Numbered from the stretch's first letter, positions 1 through 8,654 are shown. The stretch: 57,105 bases of DNA from CAZPQM01 sp964588995 (GCA_964588995.1 CAZPQM010000012.1:1-57105); one strand, 5' to 3'. Made by a program: numbers and translations. The notes: a model not told the origin generated them from the letters alone.

Positions 1-1615
1 CAACCCCAATATCACCCGATACACCCGAAGCGTGACGAGATCGGATTCCCACACCAGCCGACGAAGCGGATTCGTCCACACCATCACGATCCTCATTCCA
101 GATTGTGCCAATATCATAGAAGGCGTACGGCGTCATGGTCAGGCCTTGCCACGGGTCAAGCTGTTGATAGCGTAGTTCGATACTACCAGCAAGACCATGA
201 TCCCCGGTGATTTCTGACGGGTCGTAGGCTCGGCCGACAGATTGCCCCCCATAACCAAACTCTTCAGCAGAGAATAACGGGTCACTGGCAAGCTGGCCGG
301 AAAGCTGGCCGATAGCTACAAAGCCGTTAGCCAGCGCTTGCTGACGTATGTAGTTCAATTTTACGCTGGTGAAATCCGGCTCGGCTTCAGCCCGTGATAG
401 GTTGAGGTCACCCTGGTTACTGGCACCCAATATATCCAGACCCTGATTGATGGCCAAGGTCAGGTAGTTATAACCCTTCCAGCGATCGTTGGTATCGTAG
501 TTTACGCGCGCACGGGCTGCGCGGATACGATCACGCGTGAGTGGATTATTGTCCAGTATATCGCCGTTCGTGTTTCTGGTTGTCAGTTCCAGTGATGCGA
601 TCAGATTCTCCTGCCGCTGACGGATCGGCTGCCAATGGATGCCGAAACCGAACTCAATCGAATCGCTTTGAATATCACTCGGCTCCAACGAAGCTCCTGG
701 CCGAGCGGTAATATAATTGCCGGAAAGCTCGATGTGCCAATCAGGGTAGATGGGTGCTCTATGGCGGAAAGCGGCGTATTGGATTTCATCCGTTGGCATG
801 CCGGAAAGTAATGAAACGGTAGTTTCTTGTAGGGGAATAAAACTATCCTGATAGGTGACAGTCGCCTGATAGGGGCCCAGAAATCGTGAACCAAAATTAT
901 TAAAACGCACTGACCCTTCGCCTGTTTCCTCGACAGAACGCAGCGAAAGGCGCGCCATTCCAGCTTCGGCGTCCTTAATGGGTTCGACAAAAGCCTGAAA
1001 TTCTGTACCGGATAGCCCATTTAATTGCAGCAGGAACGCTTCTAGCTCGTAGGCGGTAAGCGGCTGCTGCGTCTTTAAACGGTCGACAAGCTGCTGCACC
1101 AGTGCAGGTGTATTATACGTTTCTCCCTCAAAATCAACGTCTGCAATATAGCCTTCTACGACATAGATCATGGCCCTACCGTTCTCGATTGCCTGCGCCG
1201 GCACATAGGCACGGCTGAGAAAATAGCCAGCATCGCGGTAGGCTTTGGTAATACGCCCCGCGATCAGCCAGACAACCTCCAACGAAATCTCACGGTTAAG
1301 ATACGCCTCGTAGGTCGTGCGGAGCTCCGCTTCGGAAAATACGCTTACGCCATCCAGCTGGATTTCCTGCAACACAAAGCGAATCGCTTTTGCTGTTTCA
1401 GGAACGACAATTTCCGCATCTATCGACGGTGCTATCTGCACTGCAGGTATGCCTTCCCGCAGCACGGGCTGCTTCAGCGGGTCAATACGTCCGGGATCAG
1501 CCGAACCCGGCACCTCCTGCGCCACGGAAACAAACGACACCCCGCTGCTTATGGCCAACAGCGCCAAAAAAAGTACGACACGCACATACCGTAAACAAAA
1601 CAGGGGCAGCACCAT
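1..1615 (-). CDS. TpsB/ShlB-type outer membrane transporter, 3' end outside the window
   Basis: This is an outer membrane pore of the two-partner secretion type, which would export a large TpsA-like exoprotein. Reading from an ATG at 1613-1615, the product begins with a hydrophobic signal segment (about residues 12-30). The motif DPGRIDPL follows at 40-47, as in many ShlB/FhaC-type mature N-termini. Next come a POTRA-like region (about 75-160, ending in YVVEGYIADVDFEG) and a second POTRA-like stretch before strands of a beta-barrel. The frame is open to the first base, so the C-terminal barrel is missing here. No partner exoprotein lies in the window. The family call rests on motif order; the substrate is unknown. 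Confidence 0.82.
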   Translation of the reverse strand, partial: MVLPLFCLRYVRVVLFLALLAISSGVSFVSVAQEVPGSADPGRIDPLKQPVLREGIPAVQIAPSIDAEIVVPETAKAIRFVLQEIQLDGVSVFSEAELRTTYEAYLNREISLEVVWLIAGRITKAYRDAGYFLSRAYVPAQAIENGRAMIYVVEGYIADVDFEGETYNTPALVQQLVDRLKTQQPLTAYELEAFLLQLNGLSGTEFQAFVEPIKDAEAGMARLSLRSVEETGEGSVRFNNFGSRFLGPYQATVTYQDSFIPLQETTVSLLSGMPTDEIQYAAFRHRAPIYPDWHIELSGNYITARPGASLEPSDIQSDSIEFGFGIHWQPIRQRQENLIASLELTTRNTNGDILDNNPLTRDRIRAARARVNYDTNDRWKGYNYLTLAINQGLDILGASNQGDLNLSRAEAEPDFTSVKLNYIRQQALANGFVAIGQLSGQLASDPLFSAEEFGYGGQSVGRAYDPSEITGDHGLAGSIELRYQQLDPWQGLTMTPYAFYDIGTIWNEDRDGVDESASSAGVGIRSRHASGVSGDIGV

Positions 1616-1814
1616 AGCTTCTTACTGGTTAATTACACAGATTATAAAGCCAACTCATGTTTTAAGCGTACAATTACACCCCCAGTATACCCTACGCAAA
1701 GTTGCACCAGCCCAAACTACAACAGGAGATACAGGCTAGAAGTGACAACTAAGCAACAAAAACAGTGGATTAAAGTGCTATCCTCATTAAACAGGGGCAA
1801 GTGACCATCCTATC
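1616..1814. other. Intergenic gap without a recognisable gene
   Basis: About 200 bases separate the start of the TpsB-like gene from the end of the next minus-strand gene. I see no conserved gene, RNA or clear terminator here. The promoter of the TpsB-like gene presumably lies in this gap, but no convincing -35/-10 pair was recognised. Confidence 0.4.
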
Positions 1815-2633
1815 TCAAACACGCACCGTCATCTTCTTGCCGTTAAATAGCATAGGTATTTCGGATTCGCTCGCCGCCTCGATCCCCCACGCCAGATGCC
1901 GAATTTTCTCAGCGCTATAACGCAGCTCTTCAAAACCAATCGGCGCAAGCATAAAACCTTCGGGCAAATAATTGTTAGGCCCCCTTCCTTCTTTGTATAT
2001 TTCCTCAATATGTAAGGCCTGCTTTACCACGCAATCATGCAGGGTACAGTTATCTGCAAGCGCTTCAGATGGCCCCTCTATCAACGGCATAAAATCCACC
2101 TTAATGCACTGTGAGAACGCCTTTATCTTCGCTTCAAGTTCAACATACTCCAGCATCGCCTCTTGGATAATGGCTTGCAGCTGGCTCAATTGGTCTGCAG
2201 GAACCAGATTACTTTGATCCACCAATAACAGTAAGGCAGTTTGCGCGGTGGTAAACGCGCTGCATGCTTCAGCCTGTTTTTTATCCAGAGCAGGGTAAGC
2301 CCTGTCCAGCTCCATCGTTATAGTTTCAGCGAGCCAGCGTGTACGATAGGCTTCTAATATACTGGTAAATATTTGTAACTGATGCGCTACCTGCAGTACA
2401 GTCGCAGTCAGGTTATGGCACACAGCATTCACCTGATTATAGCAAGCGATCCACTTGTTAAACTCATTACACTTGATCGGGCTGTTATCCAGGGTTTGTG
2501 AAGCGTGTGTGACTTCACTGGGCTCATAGGTCGGCGGCTTCTGTCGCATATTATCGACTTGATTCTGTATCATCATCGCGGCTACTTCCTTGCTGGTCAG
2601 ACCTTTGCTGGCTTTGTGTGATAATGTTTTCAT
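1815..2633 (-). CDS. Hypothetical protein of a decayed integrated element
   Basis: A 272-residue protein with no family I recognise. It is soluble and mostly helical in character, with Cys residues scattered through the middle (near 64, 72 and 118) and no signal peptide or membrane segment. The start is supported by an AGGAGGG ribosome binding site that overlaps the TAG stop of the upstream DUF5681-like tail, so the two are probably translated together. Its position beside a DUF5681 protein and an integrase remnant suggests it belongs to the mobile element. The stop is TGA. Function unknown. Confidence 0.6.
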   Translation of the reverse strand: MKTLSHKASKGLTSKEVAAMMIQNQVDNMRQKPPTYEPSEVTHASQTLDNSPIKCNEFNKWIACYNQVNAVCHNLTATVLQVAHQLQIFTSILEAYRTRWLAETITMELDRAYPALDKKQAEACSAFTTAQTALLLLVDQSNLVPADQLSQLQAIIQEAMLEYVELEAKIKAFSQCIKVDFMPLIEGPSEALADNCTLHDCVVKQALHIEEIYKEGRGPNNYLPEGFMLAPIGFEELRYSAEKIRHLAWGIEAASESEIPMLFNGKKMTVRV

Positions 2634-2646
2634 GAAATTATCCCTC

Positions 2647-3993
2647 CTAGCGTGATTCCAAAATAGATTCTAAATGGCTTAGCTTGGCTTCCAGCTCGGT
2701 GGTTTCGATGCCTTTGCGCAGATTATCCACCATGCCTGTGAGTATCCGGCCTTCAGAAGGGGTGAGTTCACCACGCGCAACAGCCTCCATAATCGCGGAG
2801 ATTGCACTTACCACGTCTTCGGCTTTTTCTACCTTTGGCAACTCAAGCTCTATCAGCGCATCTTTCCGCGGTGGGAGGACACGCTCCAGCACCAGCTTGA
2901 TCGCCTGCAAATCACCGTCCTTAGCGAGTTCGATCGCCTTGCGGCTTATGCCTTCAGCCTCACCATCGAGCAGCGCTTGCACCGCCAGTGTCGCCTTGTT
3001 ACGGCTTCCCCTAGCGCAATTGTTGCCCTCATTAGAATGCGTTTCCATGCCTTTTTTGGATCCATGAGATGGCCTGAAGCGCTTGAACTGCTGGGAAATA
3101 CCCAAAGGGCTGTTGGTTTTGCGGCTGCGCTCTCTGAGGAGCTCTAAAGCCTGTTCTGTAAGAGGGACTGTTTGGGGATCACCATTTTTTGTTAATGGTA
3201 TTACCCATTCGGATCTGTTAAAGTTAATCTGTTCCCAACGCATAGAAAGAACATTTGAACGGCGTGCACCAGTTAGCAATGAAACAATGATATAATCACG
3301 TGCCGCTTCACTTTCTTCCTGAGCTAATGCTTGCCAAAAATATGGAAGCTCATCAGCTTGTATGAAGCGCTCCCGGGAACGTTCCTTGTACTTCGTAACT
3401 CCGACGGCTGGGTTATTAACCTCTAAACCCCATTCGATACCTTTATTGTAAATCTAACGGATGCGCTCTAATAGACGGTTTGCCTGATAATGACCATTCT
3501 GATCTCCAATTTTTTCATGCAACTTCTAAACGTCTTACTTAGAGATGGTTGATATTTTGCGTGGGAACCAGTGCGAAAGAAACCGTTGTACATCACGTTC
3601 ATCCGATTGCCAGGTGCGTTTATGCTTTTTACTGTAACGCTCCAGGTACTGTTCAAACAACTCCCCGAATGTAATTTCCTGCCTCAAATTCTATTTGTCC
3701 GCATTGGGGTTACGGCCTTCATTAATTAGACTACGATTTGCTACAGCGGCTTTGCGCGCTTGCTCCACGGTCATCTCTGGGAACTTACCGAGCTTAATCC
3801 GCTCGGGTTTTTCATTTACCTTAGCATATAAATAGAAGGTTTTAGCGCCACCGTTTGACACGAGCAGTGCCAACCCTTTTTCTTTTGCGTCACGGTAGGT
3901 GTCATATACCCCACCTTTCTTACCTTCCGGCCTGCTTGGCGGGGCAATTTTTTGCAACGTGTCCTTGGTAAATTTAATCTTATGGCTTGCCAT
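2647..3993 (-). pseudogene. Tyrosine integrase remnant with four in-frame stops, fused to a DUF5681-like tail
   Basis: One continuous frame runs from the ATG at 3993 to the TAG at 2647 with no frameshift. The first 100 residues are the Arm DNA-binding domain (DUF4102) of P4-type integrases. The core-binding region and the start of the catalytic domain follow (LLTGARRSNVLSMRWEQINF, with the first catalytic Arg). The frame is broken by stops at 3691-3693 (TAG), 3535-3537 (TAA), 3526-3528 (TAG) and 3454-3456 (TAG). Near position 3090 the sequence switches to a DUF5681-like segment (GSRNKATLAVQALLDGEAEG and LPPRKDA). The HxxR box and catalytic Tyr are therefore gone and the recombinase cannot be active. 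The last part, from a TTG at 3279, could still be translated as a 210-residue chimera. Confidence 0.85.
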
Positions 3994-4144
3994 GTTACCT
4001 CGCAGGTTGCTACCCCGTTGCTACTATGTAGCGTGAAATAGGTACATCCAGGTTAAAGATGGTTTAATCTTAAATACTCCTAACATTATGTTCTACATAT
4101 GTAAATTATAAAAAAGCTAATTAGGTTAAACACCAGACTTTGCG

Positions 4145-4190
4145 GTTTACACCCAGAGGGTCGGGGGTTCGAGTCCCTCCTCACCCACCA
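4145..4190 (+). pseudogene. 3' fragment of tRNA-Val (TAC), probable attachment-site remnant
   Basis: The segment holds an anticodon loop TTTACAC (anticodon TAC), a variable loop, a T-stem and loop (five G, TTCGAGT, CCCTC), the 3' acceptor strand CTCACCC, discriminator A and an encoded CCA. The matching 5' acceptor GGGTGAG, the D-arm and a pairing 5' anticodon stem are absent upstream, where the sequence is AT-rich. Only the 3' part of a tRNA gene exists, which is what integration into a tRNA leaves at one border. The integrase remnant starts about 150 bases away. The intact tRNA would lie beyond the left edge if the element extended that way. Confidence 0.72.
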
Positions 4191-4214
4191 TTTCCTTGTT
4201 TCACAGCGAGATAT

Positions 4215-4243
4215 AAAAAAGGCCGCCGAAGCGACCTTTTCCT
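4215..4243 (-). terminator. Rho-independent terminator of the rhodanese gene
   Basis: Read on the minus strand, AAAAGGTCGC and GCGGCCTTTT form a 10-bp stem (one G-T pair) around a TTCG loop, followed by a run of T. It lies about 20 bases after the stop of the rhodanese gene. Confidence 0.65.
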
Positions 4244-4261
4244 GTAACTAACGCTATATTG

Positions 4262-4684
4262 CTAGTTGGTTTTGACTATGGGCAGGCCTTTTGCCCTCCA
4301 GTCCTCAATGCCGCCGGGGTATTTATAGAGGCTGGAATAGCCGATTTTCTGTGCTTTTACGGCGGCGACCTGGCTGGCTGGGCAATCCACATTGGAGCAA
4401 TAGAAAACGATCGGCTGATCTTTGTCGGCGACAATCATTTTCAGGCTGTCCGCATCGGTTTCCTTTGCAGAAAGCTGCACTGCGCCCTTGATCAGTTCAC
4501 CATCAAAGTATTTCCCACCGCGCGAGTCGATCACAATGAGATTGTCTTGCTCTTCCATCATGGTTTTGAGCTCATTGGCGTCAACCACGGTATAGACATC
4601 GCTGAGCGGGTTTTTCTTCTCCGCCGCGTGCATTGCCGGGCTGAATATGAGCGCCATCGCGCATAAGGTTAATAGTTTATACAT
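4262..4684 (-). CDS. Periplasmic rhodanese-like sulfurtransferase
   Basis: A 140-residue single-domain rhodanese. An N-terminal signal peptide (about residues 1-20, ending ...MHAA) predicts export to the periplasm. The domain spans about 28-138. The active-site loop is FYCSNVDCPAS, with the first Cys (near residue 94) in the catalytic position and a second Cys in the loop. IVIDSRGGKYFDGELIKGAVQLS is the usual entry motif. Such proteins move sulfane sulfur or act in thiol or cyanide chemistry; the substrate cannot be told from sequence. It ends just upstream of a strong terminator and is followed upstream, on the same strand, by yaaA with a 9-base gap, so the two may be cotranscribed. Confidence 0.85.
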   Translation of the reverse strand: MYKLLTLCAMALIFSPAMHAAEKKNPLSDVYTVVDANELKTMMEEQDNLIVIDSRGGKYFDGELIKGAVQLSAKETDADSLKMIVADKDQPIVFYCSNVDCPASQVAAVKAQKIGYSSLYKYPGGIEDWRAKGLPIVKTN

Positions 4685-4693
4685 TGTCTTCTC

Positions 4694-5467
4694 CTAAGGT
4701 TGGTTACGGGTAAAAGTGAGTTGAGTGTCATCGAAAAGTGCCGGGTTATAGCGATAGTCCGCCATGGTGAAGCCTCTCAAGTCGTCCACCGTTTTGGCGT
4801 TAGTCTGTATCATATGCCGGGCCATCATGCCGCGTGCTTTTTTGGCAAAGAGCGCAATAGTGCGAAACTTGCCATCCTTTTCTTCCTTGAAATGCACCGT
4901 AATGAGCGGCTTTTTCAGCTGCTTAGGTTTGAGCGCTTTGAAATACTCGTTCGACGCCAGATTGACGAGCGCTTCTGCGCCGGTAGCCTCCAGCGCATCA
5001 TTAAGTTGCCCGGTGATTTTATCGCCCCAGAACTGATACAGATTATCGCCATGTTCGGTCGCGAGCTTGATGCCCATCTCCAGCCGGTAGGGTTGCATCC
5101 AGTCCAGCGGGCGAAGGACGCCATACAGCCCGGAGAGGATGCGGACATGGTCGTTCGCGGCGCGTTGTTCGGCTTCGCGCAAATTGTCAGCATCGAGCCC
5201 ATCATAGACATCGCCGCGAAAGGCGAACAGGGCCTGCTTGCTGTTAATCTCATTAAAGGGGAACGTAAAAGATTGGTAGCGCGCATGATTCAACTCAGCG
5301 AGATTATCGCTGATCCCCATCAGTGCTTTGAGGTCTGCCTCACTTTTGGTCTGCATGACTGAGACCAGCTCTTTCGTCTCCTCGATCAGCGCGGGTTCAC
5401 GCGGCGTACCCACAGGGGCGGTCTGCTCCATATTCAGGGTTTTTGAAGGGGATAATACGGCGAGCAT
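4694..5467 (-). CDS. yaaA: Peroxide stress protein YaaA (UPF0246/DUF328)
   Basis: The 257-residue product matches YaaA over its whole length: it begins MLAVLSPSKTLN, contains RYQSFTFPFNEINSKQALFAFRGDVYDGLDA and LSGLYGVLRPLDWMQPYRLEMG, and ends with KARGMMARHMIQTNAKT and DLRGFTMADYRYNP. In Escherichia coli YaaA limits hydrogen peroxide damage, probably by lowering free iron, and it binds DNA. The length is normal for the family. It is divergent from the PfkB-like gene, with about 110 bases between them that carry a CtrA-like promoter for the other strand. Confidence 0.93.
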   Translation of the reverse strand: MLAVLSPSKTLNMEQTAPVGTPREPALIEETKELVSVMQTKSEADLKALMGISDNLAELNHARYQSFTFPFNEINSKQALFAFRGDVYDGLDADNLREAEQRAANDHVRILSGLYGVLRPLDWMQPYRLEMGIKLATEHGDNLYQFWGDKITGQLNDALEATGAEALVNLASNEYFKALKPKQLKKPLITVHFKEEKDGKFRTIALFAKKARGMMARHMIQTNAKTVDDLRGFTMADYRYNPALFDDTQLTFTRNQP

Positions 5468-5519
5468 GGTTATTATTTCGTTACTTTATTCATTTAGTAA
5501 CACAATCATGCCTATGATG

Positions 5520-5551
5520 TTAAGCATTTCTTAAGTTTTAACTGCTACAAT
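5520..5551 (+). promoter_or_regulatory. CtrA-like box plus extended -10 promoter upstream of the PfkB-like gene
   Basis: TTAA (5520-5523), seven bases and TTAA (5531-5534) form a full CtrA-type box. After exactly 11 bases comes TACAAT (5546-5551), preceded by TGC as an extended -10. The layout equals those at 7428-7459 and 25341-25372. CtrA is the known alphaproteobacterial cell-cycle regulator that binds TTAA-N7-TTAA; its role here is inferred. Confidence 0.62.
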
Positions 5552-5575
5552 ATGTTGCGAGAAAAAGGGTGATGT

Positions 5576-6718
5576 ATGAATATGCAGCTTCAAGAAGGTA
5601 AAAATGTTGTGCTCATCAGTATGGGTACACCTGTTATTGACCAGATTGCGAAAGAGGAAACGGAAAAACAGCGTGAGGCTATTAAAAAATTTACAGACTG
5701 GTTGGTGAAAGAGAAACAGTACGAGCCTGGCAAAAAGCAATATCCCGATACAGAGACCTACAAGGAGCTTCTAGAAAAAGCAGCTGAATTCGGCGTTGAG
5801 TTTGACTTGAAAGAAGGCGGAACGGCAGCAAACAAGCTGGTCGCAACTCATAATTATCTGAAAGGTCTTGGCGCAAAAGTTGAATCATTTCTCATAGCCA
5901 CAACGGTGAAGGCTACTAACAGGCCGCTTCTGGAAGATGGTGAAGTGCCCACAGAACATAAAGGGGCCTTTATTAAACAAGGTTTGGATCAAGCTGGAAT
6001 AACTGCTTTTCCAGAGCCGCAGGATAACGTCGACATGGCCGAGTCCATCAATGTGATGCGCGAAGTAGAAGATGGAAGCAAGCGTCAAAAAATGGCCATG
6101 ATCGAGTATGGTTCTACCAAAGAAACCTTAACTTCAGATAACGTGAAGGCTGCTTTTGAGGCAGCAGAGCAAAAAGCTGAAGAAACGGGTGCGGAGAAAG
6201 TCGCCTTCATGGAAATGTCTTTAATGCGCAAACTGGGTCAGGATACGTACAAAACCTATATTAAGGAAGCAAAAGAACGCGGTTTTAAAGTCGTCATGTC
6301 GCTTGAAACCAGCGCAGGTGCATTTAAGGAAAATCAAGATGCCTACATGAATATGCTGAAACAGGCCGATGAAATTCGCGGTAATGATGATGAAATTCTT
6401 ACCTTCTTTCCACCGGAAAATGCTAATGGCACCCGCGAAGAGCAGTTGCGTGATTCCTTTCGAAAACTTAGCGGATTTATGGCTAAAGATTTGAAAAATA
6501 ATGAGGCAACCGCATTTATTACATTAGGGGCTGATGGCAGCGCGGTTATAACAAAAAATAGTTACCAGGCCACAACTGCGATAGCGAATCAGACGATTCG
6601 CTCGACGACAGGCGCCGGTGATGCCGCAACGGGTCGTTTTGACGCAGGACGTATTATGGGCGAGTCAGAGAAGGACGCGGCAAAAGCAGCAAACTTAGCC
6701 GGATTAACGGTCGCTTAG
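5576..6718 (+). CDS. PfkB-family (ribokinase/adenosine-kinase-like) sugar or nucleoside kinase, ending at an early TAG
   Basis: A divergent PfkB-fold kinase of 380 residues to the first stop. Visible motifs are GGTAANKLVATHNYLKGLGAK (the N-terminal PfkB box, about 80-100), ITLGADGSAV, and TTGAGDAATGRFDAGRI near 342-358, which is the second PfkB signature with the catalytic Asp in GAGD. The usual F after GAGDA is replaced by A. The protein transfers phosphate from ATP to a sugar-like alcohol; the substrate is unknown. The frame stays open after the TAG for 56 more codons (see 6716-6889), so the true protein may have been longer. It is preceded by a CtrA-like promoter. The two ATGs at 5576 and 5582 are both possible starts. 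Confidence 0.8.
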   Translation: MNMQLQEGKNVVLISMGTPVIDQIAKEETEKQREAIKKFTDWLVKEKQYEPGKKQYPDTETYKELLEKAAEFGVEFDLKEGGTAANKLVATHNYLKGLGAKVESFLIATTVKATNRPLLEDGEVPTEHKGAFIKQGLDQAGITAFPEPQDNVDMAESINVMREVEDGSKRQKMAMIEYGSTKETLTSDNVKAAFEAAEQKAEETGAEKVAFMEMSLMRKLGQDTYKTYIKEAKERGFKVVMSLETSAGAFKENQDAYMNMLKQADEIRGNDDEILTFFPPENANGTREEQLRDSFRKLSGFMAKDLKNNEATAFITLGADGSAVITKNSYQATTAIANQTIRSTTGAGDAATGRFDAGRIMGESEKDAAKAANLAGLTVA

Positions 6719-6889
6719 GACGCACGCTCACGTTTAACCCCTGAAGAATATCAAAAAGACGCAGCCGATATGCCTCGTGAATTTGAACGACAGGCTCGGG
6801 AACAGCTTTTCAATGGCAAACCTGTTGGAATGGATTACGGGCAGAAAGTTCAACTTGAGCGTGGAAACGATCAACAACCTACCCGTTAA
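6716..6889 (+). other. In-frame coding extension of the PfkB-like gene beyond a TAG
   Basis: After TAG at 6716-6718 the same frame continues for 56 sense codons to TAA at 6887-6889. The residues after the stop (DARSRLTPEEYQKDAADMP and so on) are charged, helical and protein-like and directly continue the last PfkB helix (AAKAANLAGLTVA). A CAG to TAG change would explain the stop. The extension overlaps the 3' end of the convergent receiver-like gene by 11 bases. Confidence 0.6.
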
Positions 6890-7340
6890 ATGTCGGGCGT
6901 AATTTTTGTGCCATCTCAAGATAGGACTTTTCGGTTTTCCCTTGCTTAAAACAATAGGTACGCCCCAGATCACCATCACACTCCATTAACTGGTCGACCA
7001 CGTCCTTTGCAAACTGCTCCGCATGCCAGGCTACCCGAATTTTGCGATAACGCTTGCCATGACTGCCTTCGCGCAGCTGCTTGATCAGCAATACACCGGC
7101 ACCGCCGCTTTCGTCCTTGGTGTTGATCACCTTGCCATCCGGCGATAGTGGGTAGCCGTTATCGGTCAGAATCCCTTCAACCACGATGTCATCATCGCGC
7201 AGAATATCGACCGCATCTTCCATATTGGTGACATGAATCACGTTCTTTTCCGGATAGAGGCTGTTCACTGCCTTGACCTGCGCAGCGGCAAGCTCGGGCA
7301 CGTCTTCAATGATTAAAATGGTCCCTTTTCCCGTCAACAT
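6879..7340 (-). CDS. Stand-alone response-regulator receiver-like protein
   Basis: A 153-residue protein whose first part resembles a CheY-like receiver: the beta-1 strand TILIIED with acidic residues, an alpha-1 helix, and GILTDNGYP, where the Asp would be the phospho-acceptor. The sequence then departs from the family (inserted SPDGKVINTKDESGGAG) before LLIKQLRE and RKIRVAWHAEQFAKDV, where a conserved Thr/Lys would be expected. No output domain or kinase is adjacent. The ATG at 7338-7340 is chosen because GGGAGAAGG lies just upstream; a TTG further upstream is less likely. It may work as a small signalling adaptor. Convergent with the PfkB-like gene. Confidence 0.6.
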   Translation of the reverse strand: MLTGKGTILIIEDVPELAAAQVKAVNSLYPEKNVIHVTNMEDAVDILRDDDIVVEGILTDNGYPLSPDGKVINTKDESGGAGVLLIKQLREGSHGKRYRKIRVAWHAEQFAKDVVDQLMECDGDLGRTYCFKQGKTEKSYLEMAQKLRPTFNG

Positions 7341-7427
7341 AACCTTCTCCCTCAATTATGTTATGGAAAAAGCATAGCAGAGTTGATGGTATTTCTACAA
7401 CAGATTTATTTAGCATTTTAGGTTTTA

Positions 7428-7459
7428 CTAACACTTTCTTAACCTTTTTATGCTATAAT
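7428..7459 (+). promoter_or_regulatory. CtrA-like box plus extended -10 promoter upstream of the DUF2336 gene
   Basis: CTAA (7428-7431), seven bases, TTAA (7439-7442), then exactly 11 bases to TATAAT (7454-7459), with TGC directly before the hexamer. One base of the left half departs from TTAA. The same geometry occurs at 5520 and 25341. Confidence 0.62.
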
Positions 7460-7517
7460 ACATTCACAGGCATTGTCTGGGATACATAAACAGAGTTACA
7501 ACTGGGAAGGAGCGGTT

Positions 7518-8654
7518 ATGTCTGGGGATGATACAAAACGTTCTTCGTTAATCGAAGATTTTCTGAATTTTAAGGAAGAAAAGTCGCTCGAAAACCGGGA
7601 GCGGTTAGTTAAACGTATTTGCGATCAGTATGGTGATCACGTATTTGAGGCCAATGAACGCAAGATTGTGGATGAAATACTGGGTATTTTGTCGCAGGAT
7701 GTGGAAAAAACCATTCGTCAGCTTCTCGCTGAAAATCTCAATCAGAATGAAGATTTGCCGCGCGACATTGCACTTAAGCTAGCGTCTGATGAGGTTAATG
7801 AAGTATCGACACCTATTCTCCAGTTCTCTAAAGCGCTGACTGATCTTGATCTTGATATGCTGATTACCAGCACCTCTGAAGTCGCCAAACTGGAAGCGAT
7901 TGCCAGCCGTGATAATTTGTCAGAGAAATTATCAGATTCATTGGTTGAAAAAGAGGTTGAAAGCGTAAACCAGACATTGATAAATAACAAAACGGCTAGT
8001 ATTTCCGATCAGGCCGTTGATAAAATTCTTGATAAGTTTCACAGCTCCGAACCGCTTATGCAGTCCCTGATAAATCGGGGTGGTTTAAGTATCGGGCTGG
8101 CGGAGCGCATGGTATCGCTGGTTTCAGACGAATTACAAAAGCAGATTGTCGAGAAGTACGACGTGAAACCTAGCGTGGCTAAACAGACGGTGGCTTCCGC
8201 GCGAGAGGAAATGACCTTAGGGATGGTGTCGAAGAACATGTCCCCGGAAGGAACAATTGATTTAGTCAACCATCTGTTTTCTAGTGGCAAGCTATCTCAC
8301 TCGATTGTTCTACGCGCGCTGTGCCGGGGGGATATCGTCTTTTTTGAAACTGGCATGGCAAAACTTGCCGGCATACCTGTATCGAATGCGAAGAAACTTG
8401 TGCGCCAAGGCGATCCGCGTGGATTTTCGGCCTTATTTCATGCCGCTTCAATGCCTCCAACTATGCTCGAAGCTACTGAAACACTACTACGTATCGTAAT
8501 AGAAGATATGGAGAAAATCAAAAAGTCGTCCAACTCTTCGCAGCATTTAATTGAGCGAATTGTAGATAATGGCTATGATAAAAAGGTGCCGAATATGAGC
8601 TATTTTATGGCGCTTATAGGCAATGCCAATAGCGAAGGAGCTGTGACGCATTAA
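7518..8654 (+). CDS. DUF2336 domain protein
   Basis: A 378-residue cytoplasmic protein of the alphaproteobacterial DUF2336 family: helical HEAT-like sequence throughout, with ERKIVDEILGILSQDVEKTIRQLLAENL near the start and PILQFSKALTDLDLDMLI in the middle. There is no signal peptide or membrane span. The ATG at 7518 is preferred because AAGGAG is seven bases upstream; an in-frame ATG at 7473 lacks such a site. The role of the family is not settled. The CtrA-like promoter upstream suggests cell-cycle or motility-linked expression. It ends one base before the end of the convergent HpnC-HpnD gene. Confidence 0.82.
   Translation: MSGDDTKRSSLIEDFLNFKEEKSLENRERLVKRICDQYGDHVFEANERKIVDEILGILSQDVEKTIRQLLAENLNQNEDLPRDIALKLASDEVNEVSTPILQFSKALTDLDLDMLITSTSEVAKLEAIASRDNLSEKLSDSLVEKEVESVNQTLINNKTASISDQAVDKILDKFHSSEPLMQSLINRGGLSIGLAERMVSLVSDELQKQIVEKYDVKPSVAKQTVASAREEMTLGMVSKNMSPEGTIDLVNHLFSSGKLSHSIVLRALCRGDIVFFETGMAKLAGIPVSNAKKLVRQGDPRGFSALFHAASMPPTMLEATETLLRIVIEDMEKIKKSSNSSQHLIERIVDNGYDKKVPNMSYFMALIGNANSEGAVTH

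Noticed and set aside
2647..3993. A host-wide stop codon reassignment to Gln
   Set aside because: TAG, TAA and TGA all end other intact genes in this window at the expected places, some with a ribosome binding site or terminator just behind.
4116..4190. A functional tRNA-Val gene
   Set aside because: The 5' acceptor strand, D-arm and 5' anticodon stem are missing, so only a fragment exists.
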